64,000 nt of DNA, from assembly GCF_900101345.1 (NCBI RefSeq), contig NZ_FMUX01000015.1, positions 62,001 to 126,000 of the forward strand. Direction: 5' to 3'. The stretch comes from Desulfoluna spongiiphila. GTDB taxonomy: Bacteria; Desulfobacterota; Desulfobacteria; Desulfobacterales; Desulfolunaceae. Positions 50,899-58,242 of this stretch are shown here, one piece after another. Each line of letters opens with the position of its first letter. Positions within the stretch are counted from its first letter, which is position 1. The notes under the pieces are model-generated. The model ran no database searches and was not told the origin of the DNA. It was given only the letters and a program-made list of their open reading frames with translations. Made by a program: the position numbers and the translations under genes.

Positions 50899-52062
50899 TC
50901 ATTGCAGAGCACGCACAGCCAGCCCCTCGTCAAAAAACCACCCATACGAAAAAGAGCGTACGGAAGATGTCGGGGTCACTTCAAGGCACCGGGCGGAGCA
51001 ACCGGGTACAAGGCGTCCGAAACGCTCGCTGAAGCCCAGGGCTCTGGCCCCGTTTTCCGTGGCCATGCGAAAGATCTCTGCCGGAGAAAGACCCGGTGCG
51101 CAGGTGGCCACGGCCCGCATTTCATCCAGAATGGAGAGACTCTCGCAGCTCGCCAGGCTGTCGGTGCCCAAGGCCACGGTGAGCCCGGCCCCGACCATGG
51201 CCTCGATATCCGGAACCCGGCCATGGAGAAGTCGGTTGCTCCGAATACAGCAGACGGCCGTTGCCCCGGCGTCTGCCAGGCGCCTGAGCTGGGGAACCCC
51301 GGCCTGCAGGAGGTGAACCACGAGGGTGGATGAATCCACCACCCCCAGGTCCAGAAGATAGGAGACCGGGTCGTCTGCTGGCAGGGGCCATGAAGAATAA
51401 TCGATGCCTCGTTCCGTGAGAAACTCGGCCCAGGGGCCCTTGCCGGTGGTGAGGAACTCCCGCTCGGCATCGGACTCGTCCAGGTGGATGCTGAAAGGGC
51501 GCCCTGCCTCGGCGGCAAGGGCTTTCATGGCTTTTATCGCACCGGGAGCTGTTGTGTGTGGGGCATGGGCGGCAAGGCTGACCCACGGCGCATCCTTGCT
51601 TCCCGCAGGCATGGAAAGGGGTTCAGGAGACCCCAGGAGTTCCTGAAACCAGATGCCTTTGGTGCCTTTATTTTCAAACAGGGGCCGGGTGATCCCAAGG
51701 GTCGAGATCTCTCCAAAAAGAAGGGTTCCCGAGGCCTCAGCCTCCGTCACCGCCCGTTGTGCCGCCAAAACAAGCTCGTCCCGGGGGATGCTCTCCCGAA
51801 CGGCCAGAAGGTCCCTCACCCATGGGGCAAACCCGTCGGTGCCATTGACCCTGCCGGAAAGGGCCGACAGCTCCAGATGGGTGTGGGCATTGACAAAGGC
51901 GGGAACAAGGGCTGTATCGCCGTGCTCTTCAACCTCTACCCCCTTGGGCCCCTTTCCGGTACCCACGGAGACAATGGTCCCGTTTTCCACCACCAGGTGG
52001 CCGTGGTTTATGACGGTGTCGGCGTCAGCGACCACCCATCGGGCCCGGTGCAGCCGTCTCAT
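50899..52062 (-). CDS. mqnX: Aminodeoxyfutalosine deaminase (amidohydrolase family)
   Basis: 387 residues. An amidohydrolase-fold enzyme expected to convert aminodeoxyfutalosine to futalosine, joining MqnE to MqnB. NAHTHLELSALSG near residue 60 gives the HxH metal ligands, SIHLDESDAERE near 196 the next His and Glu, and VALGTDSLASCESLS near 298 the metal-binding Asp. ATG 52062 overlaps the mqnC stop (ATGA). Substrate is assigned from context and family, since related amidohydrolases act on other adenine or guanine derivatives. Confidence 0.85.
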   Translation of the reverse strand: MRRLHRARWVVADADTVINHGHLVVENGTIVSVGTGKGPKGVEVEEHGDTALVPAFVNAHTHLELSALSGRVNGTDGFAPWVRDLLAVRESIPRDELVLAAQRAVTEAEASGTLLFGEISTLGITRPLFENKGTKGIWFQELLGSPEPLSMPAGSKDAPWVSLAAHAPHTTAPGAIKAMKALAAEAGRPFSIHLDESDAEREFLTTGKGPWAEFLTERGIDYSSWPLPADDPVSYLLDLGVVDSSTLVVHLLQAGVPQLRRLADAGATAVCCIRSNRLLHGRVPDIEAMVGAGLTVALGTDSLASCESLSILDEMRAVATCAPGLSPAEIFRMATENGARALGFSERFGRLVPGCSARCLEVTPTSSVRSFSYGWFFDEGLAVRALQ

Positions 52063-53120
52063 GCACACACCGCAAGGTGGTTGTAGAAGCAGTCCCGTTG
52101 GACCGGGGTAAACCCGGCGGAGGCCACCACGCGGATCAGCTCCTCCTTGGGCAGCATGTGATCCACGCCTGCGGCGGAGACCACATTCTCTTCGATCATG
52201 GTGGAACCCATGTCATTGGCACCGAAAAAGAGAGCCACCTGGGCGATCTTCTCTCCCTGGGTGACCCAGGAGGCCTGGATGTTGTCCACGTTGTCCAGAA
52301 AGATCCGAGACAGGGCCAGGACGCGCAAATAGGCGTCGGCTGTTGCTTTTTCCACGTCCAGATCGGTGTTGGTGGGCTGGAAGGTCCAGGGTATGAAGGC
52401 GGTGAACCCGCCGGTCTCGTCCTGGAGGTCCCGGATCCGGGTGAGGTGCTCCACGATCTGGGCCGGTGTTTCCAGGTGGCCGAACATCATGGTGGCCGTG
52501 GACCGCATGCCCGCAAGGTGTGCCTGGCGCATCACCTCCAGCCATTTGTCCACCCCGCATTTGTTGGGAGAGACCTGCCTGCGGACTTCGTCCACGAGGA
52601 TCTCGGCCCCGCCCCCCGGAATGGATTTAAGCCCCGCTTCCTTGAGCTTTTCCACGGTCTCGGCGATGGAGAGCTGGCTCTGGTCGGCAAGCCAGGAAAT
52701 TTCAGGGGGCGAAAACCCGTGGACATGGATGGGAAAGGTGGTGGTAAGCCAGCGCAGGAGGTCCACGTACCAGTCCAGGGTCAAGGCGGGATTCATCCCT
52801 CCCTGGAGAAGGATCTGGGTTCCACCCAGCTCCAGGGTCTCCTCGATCTTCTGCCGGAACGACTCCCGGCTGAGCACGTACCCGCCATCCTCCCCCACCC
52901 TGGAGTAGAACGCGCAGAACTTGCACTCCGAGGTGCAGACGTTGGTGTAGTTGATGTTCCGGTCCACCACGAAGGTCACCGTAGTGTCGGGGTGCTTGGC
53001 CAGGCGGACGGCGTGGGCCAGGGCGCCGAGTTCAGAAAGGGTTGCCCCGTTTGAAAGTTCGAGCAGCTCCTGAGGTGTTACCCGGTAACCGGATGATATT
53101 TTTTCTGATAGAGACTCCAC
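52059..53120 (-). CDS. mqnC: Cyclic dehypoxanthinyl futalosine synthase
   Basis: 353 residues. Radical SAM enzyme that cyclises dehypoxanthine futalosine. NINYTNVCTSECKFCAFYSR near residue 56 has the CxxxCxxC cluster site. LQGGMNPALTLDWYVDLLRW, GFSPPEISWLA and SIPGGGAEILVDEVR follow in family order. GTG 53120 with GGGAGG 5-6 nt upstream is used, because the longer frame runs into mqnE. Lies 10 bp downstream of mqnE. Confidence 0.94.
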   Translation of the reverse strand: MESLSEKISSGYRVTPQELLELSNGATLSELGALAHAVRLAKHPDTTVTFVVDRNINYTNVCTSECKFCAFYSRVGEDGGYVLSRESFRQKIEETLELGGTQILLQGGMNPALTLDWYVDLLRWLTTTFPIHVHGFSPPEISWLADQSQLSIAETVEKLKEAGLKSIPGGGAEILVDEVRRQVSPNKCGVDKWLEVMRQAHLAGMRSTATMMFGHLETPAQIVEHLTRIRDLQDETGGFTAFIPWTFQPTNTDLDVEKATADAYLRVLALSRIFLDNVDNIQASWVTQGEKIAQVALFFGANDMGSTMIEENVVSAAGVDHMLPKEELIRVVASAGFTPVQRDCFYNHLAVCA

Positions 53121-53130
53121 AGACACCTCC

Positions 53131-54213
53131 CTAAGCGATATGGTTGTAAAAGGAATCCCGCTCCACGGGTTCAAACCCGGCCCCGCGAATCATGACGGCC
53201 ATCTCGGCGCGGGTCAGCCCCTTGGCCGACGTGGCACCGGCGGTATGGGTAATCCGCTCTTCGATGATGGTCCCGTCCAGGTCATCCGCCCCGAAGGAGA
53301 GGGCCACCTGGGCCAGCTTCTCGCCGATCATCACCCAGTAGGCCTTGATGTGATCGAAGTTGTCGAGCATCAGGCGCGAAACGGCCACGTTCTTCAGGTC
53401 ATCCACGCCACCGGTGGGCGGAATGTGAGAGAGCTTGGTGTTCTTGGAGTGAAAGGCCAGGGGAATAAACGAAGAAAACCCGCCGGTGCGGTCCTGGAGG
53501 TCCCTCAAGGTAATCAGATGGCTGACGCGTTCCTCAAGGGTCTCGATGTGGCCGTAGAGCATGGTGGCGTTGGTGGGAATGCCTGCGGCGTGCACCGTCT
53601 CCATGACCTCCAGCCACCGGTCCCTGCCGATCTTTTTAGGGAACAGCTCATCGTGGACCCGCTCGCTCATGACCTCTGCCCCGCCCCCCGGCATCATGGC
53701 AAGGCCCGCGTCTTTCAGCTCAGCCACGGTCTCGGCAAGGGAGAGGCCGGACAGGCGTGAAAGGTAATCGATCTCCACCGCCGTAAAGGCCTTGATGGTG
53801 GCCTCAGGCCTTACCTCGGCCATGGCCTTGAGAAGGCCTGTAAAGTAATCGAAGTCCAGGTTCTCGTTTAAGCCCCCCACCATGTGGATCTCGCGCACGG
53901 GCTCGTCCATGCGTTCCATGAGCCGCGCCTTGACCTCTTCCACGCTCCAGGTATAGGCGTTGCCCGTCCCCTCGTCCGTTGCAAAGGCGCAGAAGGTGCA
54001 CCGGTTGGAGCAGACATTGGTGTAGTTCACATGCTGGTTGTATACATAATAGGCGATGTTGCCGTGGCGCTTCCTGCGCACGAAATCCGCCATGCGCCCT
54101 ACCCCGGACAGATCGGGAGATGCGTATAAAGCCATCCCGTCTTCAAAGGTCAACCTCTGCCCTGCCTTCACCTTGTCCCATACGGACGCCAACGCTGAAT
54201 CAATAAATTCCAT
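53131..54213 (-). CDS. mqnE: Aminodeoxyfutalosine synthase
   Basis: 360 residues. Radical SAM enzyme that joins 3-enolpyruvyl-benzoate to the adenosyl part of SAM. HVNYTNVCSNRCTFCAFATD near residue 61 carries the CxxxCxxC. EIHMVGGLNENLDFDYFTGL near 108 and AMMPGGGAEVMSERVHDELF near 170 match the family. ATG 54213 follows GAGGGG. First gene of the mqnE-mqnC-deaminase operon, under the tandem-palindrome promoter. Confidence 0.94.
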   Translation of the reverse strand: MEFIDSALASVWDKVKAGQRLTFEDGMALYASPDLSGVGRMADFVRRKRHGNIAYYVYNQHVNYTNVCSNRCTFCAFATDEGTGNAYTWSVEEVKARLMERMDEPVREIHMVGGLNENLDFDYFTGLLKAMAEVRPEATIKAFTAVEIDYLSRLSGLSLAETVAELKDAGLAMMPGGGAEVMSERVHDELFPKKIGRDRWLEVMETVHAAGIPTNATMLYGHIETLEERVSHLITLRDLQDRTGGFSSFIPLAFHSKNTKLSHIPPTGGVDDLKNVAVSRLMLDNFDHIKAYWVMIGEKLAQVALSFGADDLDGTIIEERITHTAGATSAKGLTRAEMAVMIRGAGFEPVERDSFYNHIA

Positions 54214-54286
54214 AATCCCCTCTTCCACGAGGTCTCAGAAGGGCCGAGGTGCCACAAGCCCCTGTTTCGGTTTGCATCTTCGGGTA

Positions 54287-54344
54287 TGACCACCCGGTCA
54301 GTGACCACGTGGTCATATATACAGGTGTTTTTCCCCCGTGGCAA
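54287..54344 (-). promoter_or_regulatory. mqnE promoter with tandem operator
   Basis: On the minus strand TTGCCA (54339-54344), 17 bp and TATATA (54316-54321) form a promoter. Directly after it lie two adjacent palindromes, TGACCACGTGGTCA (54302-54315, perfect) and TGACCACCCGGTCA (54287-54300, one imperfect central pair), one base apart. A dimeric repressor bound there would block the start point. Confidence 0.75.
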
Positions 54345-54505
54345 GAAAGATGCGCCACAGAAACCCGCTGAGCGCGGTTTGTCGCCTTGACCCGCCGGAA
54401 AAACCGAACTAAACATGGAGGACTGTCGCCATACTCACCACAGGGCGCGCGATTGCAAATCTGCGTTTTTAATCCCTGTTGCACGCACCAACCAAAGGAG
54501 CCACC

Positions 54506-54901
54506 ATGAAATGCAACACCCATCTTAAAATAAACAACGACCTGTGCGGAACCGTCACCACCCTTGAAGAGGGGCGTTGCGTCGTCACCCTCACCACCAC
54601 CCCCGAGATGGGTGCCGATGCGCAGGAGCTCGTGCATGGAGGGTTTGTCTTTGGCATGGCGGATTATGCGGCCATGTGCGCCGTCAACGATCCCTATGTG
54701 GTTTTAGGAGGGGCCGAGACCAGCTTTTTAAAACCGGTCCGTGTTGGAGATAGCCTCACGGCAGAGGCCATGGTGAACGAGACCAAAGGCAGGAAACGCA
54801 TCGTGCCCGTCACCATCCGCAGGGGTCAGGAGGAGGTGTTTAAAGGGACGTTTACCTGCTTTGTCCTTGAAACGCATGTGCTGGGGGAAAACAAAGGGTA
54901 G
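54506..54901 (+). CDS. Hot-dog-fold thioesterase (PaaI-like)
   Basis: 131 residues. QELVHGGFVFGMADYAAMCA near residue 41 is the HGG(x)xxxxxD acyl-CoA thioesterase motif, followed by ETSFLKPVRVGDSLTAEAMV. Ribosome site AAAGGAG, 5-6 nt before the ATG. Divergent from mqnE; the 1,4-dihydroxy-6-naphthoate route has no thioester step, so a link to menaquinone is not implied. Substrate unknown. Confidence 0.85.
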   Translation: MKCNTHLKINNDLCGTVTTLEEGRCVVTLTTTPEMGADAQELVHGGFVFGMADYAAMCAVNDPYVVLGGAETSFLKPVRVGDSLTAEAMVNETKGRKRIVPVTIRRGQEEVFKGTFTCFVLETHVLGENKG

Positions 54902-54914
54902 AAAGGAAGGATGG

Positions 54915-54957
54915 TTAAAAAACAATGCATGCAGGGAACTAAGCGCCCTGCATGCAT
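54915..54957 (-). terminator. Terminator of the ParA-like operon
   Basis: ATGCATGCAGGG (54925-54936) pairs perfectly over 12 bp with CCCTGCATGCAT (54946-54957). Read on minus it is followed by TTGTTTTTT. It may also stop readthrough from the thioesterase gene. Confidence 0.85.
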
Positions 54958-55023
54958 AAGTTTCATGGTTGGCATGAACGGTGTGCGAGGGTCATGGCAA
55001 CCCTGGCACCTGGAGAGGACCCC

Positions 55024-56280
55024 CTATTTCTTTTTCCGCACCACGCGGCGGACTTTGCGCACGCGACGGGTCCCCGACGGGGCGGCCTTTTTCTCCTGGG
55101 GAGGCTCCAGACCCTGCTGCTTGAAGGAACACACGGACCGGGGACACGCAAGGCCGTCGCCCTCGTCGTTTTCCACGAGAAACGGGTTTTTGCAGATGGG
55201 ACAGGCAAAGGGATAAGGCCGCTTCCAGGTCACGAAACCGCAGGAGCGGTTGTCGCACCGGTAAAAGGTCTTGCCGTGGTCCGTTGAGCGGGTCTCCAGT
55301 TTCCCGACATTGCAGACCGGGCACCCAAGGGACAGGTTTTCTTCAAACCTGGCAATGGCAGCGGCGATATCATCCTCACTGTCGCCATGGGTCAGGCGCT
55401 CGGCCGTTTCTTTCTCAGGGTGTCCGTCCCCGGGATCAGCCGATCCTTTTCGACTGCGTTCTTCTTCAAGGCGTTTTTTCTCAAGAAGAAGCTCGTTCTT
55501 CTGGCGCTCCAGCTCCATCTTTTCCCGCTGGATGGCCAAAAATGCTTCCCGCTGGATCTCTTCCTGGGAGGGTTTTGGGGCCGCAGGCTCGGGCTTGGGT
55601 ACCTCCGGGGCGTCTTCTGGGCCCTCCTGACGGTCAGCGTGATCATCCGGTGAGACCACAAGGGTCCTCAGGGCCCCTTTGGTGGCCAGGGGAGTCACCT
55701 CCTGAACATTGAGGGCCTGCCCTCTCTCTTCGGTCAGACGTTTTCGAATGGAGGCGATTCGCTTCAGGAACCGCTCACGCCGGGCTTCGGCTTCGGCAGG
55801 ATCTTCCCTGTGCGGCGAATCATCGTCATCGGCTCCACGGTCCATAAGGGTCTGGTCCACCTGATTCAAGGCCTTATCAAGGTCGTTGCGTCCATCCAGA
55901 AGTTCCTGGAGGATCTGCACAAGAAAGGCAGGCAGAACAATCCCGGGCATCTTCGGATAGGCGGCATCCAGCCCGGCCATCAGGCACCGGGCCATCTCTC
56001 CCACTTCCGGGGCGTCCTCGGAACCTGCAAGGAGCCCTTCCTGGCGCAGCAACCCCACCACTTCGGAGGTCCGACCTTCGGTTACAAGGCCAAGCTCCAC
56101 CGCCTCTTCCACCACATCCTGAAGGGAAAACCCGGAGCCCTCTTCCGCATGGACCAGCACAAGAAGCGCAAAGGCATCGATGCTGGGGCCGATGCGCTGC
56201 CACACCGGGGTGTACCCCTCCACGCCCGTCAACCGTGTCTGGACATGGAATTCAAAGGTATCTTTTAAACCGACATTCAT
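55024..56280 (-). CDS. Coiled-coil protein with topoisomerase-type zinc ribbons
   Basis: 418 residues. An N-terminal helical domain (residues 1-140) and an acidic linker (ADDDDSPHREDPAEAEARRE) lead to a long charged coiled coil (EEIQREAFLAIQREKMELER and on). Two C-terminal zinc ribbons follow, CPVCNVGKLETR...FYRCDNRSCGF and FACPICKNPFLVE...LACPRSVCSF, of the type found at the ends of DNA topoisomerase I. A basic tail (RRVRKVRRVVRKKK) suggests nucleic-acid binding. Third gene after the ParA-like ATPase. No name known to me. Confidence 0.75.
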   Translation of the reverse strand: MNVGLKDTFEFHVQTRLTGVEGYTPVWQRIGPSIDAFALLVLVHAEEGSGFSLQDVVEEAVELGLVTEGRTSEVVGLLRQEGLLAGSEDAPEVGEMARCLMAGLDAAYPKMPGIVLPAFLVQILQELLDGRNDLDKALNQVDQTLMDRGADDDDSPHREDPAEAEARRERFLKRIASIRKRLTEERGQALNVQEVTPLATKGALRTLVVSPDDHADRQEGPEDAPEVPKPEPAAPKPSQEEIQREAFLAIQREKMELERQKNELLLEKKRLEEERSRKGSADPGDGHPEKETAERLTHGDSEDDIAAAIARFEENLSLGCPVCNVGKLETRSTDHGKTFYRCDNRSCGFVTWKRPYPFACPICKNPFLVENDEGDGLACPRSVCSFKQQGLEPPQEKKAAPSGTRRVRKVRRVVRKKK

Positions 56281-56375
56281 CAATCACACTCACTGTCTTA
56301 GCTGACGGCATCATGGACGGCGGCCTCCCTGCGGTTGAAAAGGGATCAGCCTCTGCGCCACGTGCCTGTTGCGGT

Positions 56376-56726
56376 TTATTCGGTATCCGGGGAGGCATCG
56401 TCCGGGGAGACCACTCCGGCCACCACATCCACACAGCGGCCATCCCGACCGATCATCAGAGATAGGGTAATGCGAGCCTGAAAATCCATCTGGTAGGCGA
56501 TACGGTCTTCTTTAACCGTGAGGTGACCCTCCTTGAACTCAATGTCATCCTGAAGCGAGAGCCCGTACTTCTCTTCCAGCAGCTTTTCGATAACGTCCCA
56601 GTCAAGGCTGCCGGTGACAATGTCCATCAGATCCCGTTCGCCCTTTTGAAAGGCGTCATCGGGAACCAGTTTGTTCTCTTTTTCTTCTTCGGCCATGGTC
56701 TTGCCATCCAAATCGGCCTGATACAT
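56376..56726 (-). CDS. Hypothetical protein, 116 residues
   Basis: GGAG lies 7-8 nt before the ATG. Acidic, soluble and mixed alpha/beta, with a DWDVIEKLLEEKYGLSLQDD helix and a C-terminal strand pair. No family recognised. It sits 12 bp after the ParA-like gene and about 95 bp before the zinc-ribbon gene, so it is probably part of the same complex or process. Confidence 0.7.
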   Translation of the reverse strand: MYQADLDGKTMAEEEKENKLVPDDAFQKGERDLMDIVTGSLDWDVIEKLLEEKYGLSLQDDIEFKEGHLTVKEDRIAYQMDFQARITLSLMIGRDGRCVDVVAGVVSPDDASPDTE

Positions 56727-56738
56727 CGCATTTCTCCA

Positions 56739-57476
56739 TCATGGGACTGTCGCCGCCTCCGTCATCTCCCGTGCCAGATCCAAACATGCTTGGGCCCCGG
56801 GGGACATCACATCCACCAGGGCAGCGGGAGTTTCGGTTGCCATCCCTTTCCGAACGGCGTCGCAATCAGGCAGTCGACCGACGAATTGCATGCCGGCTTC
56901 ATCCGGGACCGGATCTGAAGGCCCCAGTGTCACAAACCCTATCCCTTTCAGGTCCGGGTTCAAATACTTTAATACTTCATCGACACAATGCCCGGCCTCC
57001 TTGAGCTGAGAGTTGCGATCCCAGCCCGGATGAAGGGGGACCAGGGCCATGTCCGATGCCGCAAGGGCACTTTTCACAAAAAAACCGTTCCCTGAAGGGG
57101 TATCAATGATTACGCGACCATACCCTTCTCCGGGTTTGCGAAGACTCAAGCCCAGGACCTTCTCTTTTTCAGGATTGAAGGCCAAAAATTTTTCCGCCTC
57201 TTTTTCACCCGAGAGTGCCGGTATCACGTCAAGGTACGGGGTACACCCGGGGACAATGGCCCCCCTCAGCCCCACAAACCCACTGAGGACATCGGCAACA
57301 CCCCAGGCAGGTTTTTTGTGTTTTCCCATCAGTATGCGCGACCCCGCACCGGATGAGGTACAGTCCACATAAAGGGTTCGAATTTCAAGGAGAGCAAAGG
57401 AAAAGGCCAGGTTCACGGCCAGGGTCGTCTTGCCGGAATCGCCCAGTGGATTCAGGAGTGCGATGGTGTGATGCAT
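56739..57476 (-). CDS. ParA/MinD-like ATPase with altered P-loop
   Basis: 245 residues. Deviant Walker ATPase fold. IALLNPLGDSGKTTLAVNLA at residue 5 is the P-loop, but the usual KGGxGKT is replaced by LGDSGKT, so the signature lysine before the glycines is missing. RVIIDTPSGNGFFVKSALAA near residue 112 is the switch II/Walker B region. AAGAGG precedes the ATG by 8 nt. First gene of a three-gene operon. No ParB-like gene or parS site is seen, so chromosome partition is unlikely and positioning of another cargo is possible. Confidence 0.8.
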   Translation of the reverse strand: MHHTIALLNPLGDSGKTTLAVNLAFSFALLEIRTLYVDCTSSGAGSRILMGKHKKPAWGVADVLSGFVGLRGAIVPGCTPYLDVIPALSGEKEAEKFLAFNPEKEKVLGLSLRKPGEGYGRVIIDTPSGNGFFVKSALAASDMALVPLHPGWDRNSQLKEAGHCVDEVLKYLNPDLKGIGFVTLGPSDPVPDEAGMQFVGRLPDCDAVRKGMATETPAALVDVMSPGAQACLDLAREMTEAATVP

Positions 57477-57608
57477 GGCACAGGCCTCTTCATTTTAGAT
57501 GCGGGGGCACAAAAAAATAAATAATTAACAGGCATTACCCACGTAGACATAGCACACCCGGGCGGCAATGTGAACCGGCATCGCTACCAGGGTGAACGCA
57601 TTTGTTTT

Positions 57609-57777
57609 TAGCCTCCGGCGGCCCTGCCGGGGGCTAAACTTTTAAAAAGTTTAATAAACAGGCTTTAAAAAACAGATTCAGACCAATCAAAATCAATAGC
57701 GAATGTGATTTTTCCTGAGGAACGAAGGGGAAAGCGCATTCGCAACCTGCTTTCGAGGTTGCACACCTTGCCGCCGG
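57609..57777. repeat. Family B plus inverted family A repeat
   Basis: GCCTCCGGCGG, CCTGCCGGGGGC, ACTTTTAAAAAGTTTAA, then GCGAATGTGATTTTTCC and GGGAAAGCGCATTCGC arms around TGAGGAACGAAG, ending in a CCGCCGGAAT edge. Almost the inverse of the block at 62776-62947. Confidence 0.8.
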
Positions 57778-57889
57778 AATTATTCCGGTTAAAGTCAAGC
57801 GAACCCCAAACGCCCTTCATCGTGTTTCCAGAATGATGAAATGGTCCTCTCCTGCGAAAACAGTTGCCACATGTCACACATCACGCGAA

Positions 57890-57973
57890 TGCCCCGAGAG
57901 CGCTTGCAGAATGGATGCCTCCATGCATTCGCCATAGGGTTTCAAGGTGCCCCCACCTTGCCGCCGGAGGCAT
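57890..57973. repeat. Family A variant with long loop
   Basis: GCGAATGC and GCATTCGC arms about 40 bp apart, then CAAGGTGCCCCCACCTTG and CCGCCGGAGGC. Same form as 50786-50873. Confidence 0.7.
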
Positions 57974-58242
57974 TGCTTTTGTTTTTCCTGAGCCCTCTTG
58001 GCCCTGTGGTTCATCCGACATTAAACATAGAAGGCACCGCCCTTGGATATTACCCTCAATGCGTTCGCCCTGGCATCGCTACCATCCCCAAGGATTCCAA
58101 ACGTCATAAAACCATGAAGTCCCCCTCTGCACGCCGCGGCCTCCCCGGTATTGTGACCCATGCCCGATTGGGTTATGGTGCGTTTCAGGGAACCATTTGC
58201 GGGCACAGGACACAAACCGGGAGCATTGCCGAGACGCGCCAC

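Larger units (their letters stand above)
57477..58242. other. Gap between the ParA-like operon and the acidic-repeat gene
   Basis: Two repeat blocks (57609-57777 and 57890-57973) occupy most of it. The open frame of the next gene extends through here but only across repeats. The stretch 57975-58242 has no clear promoter I can name. Confidence 0.6.
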
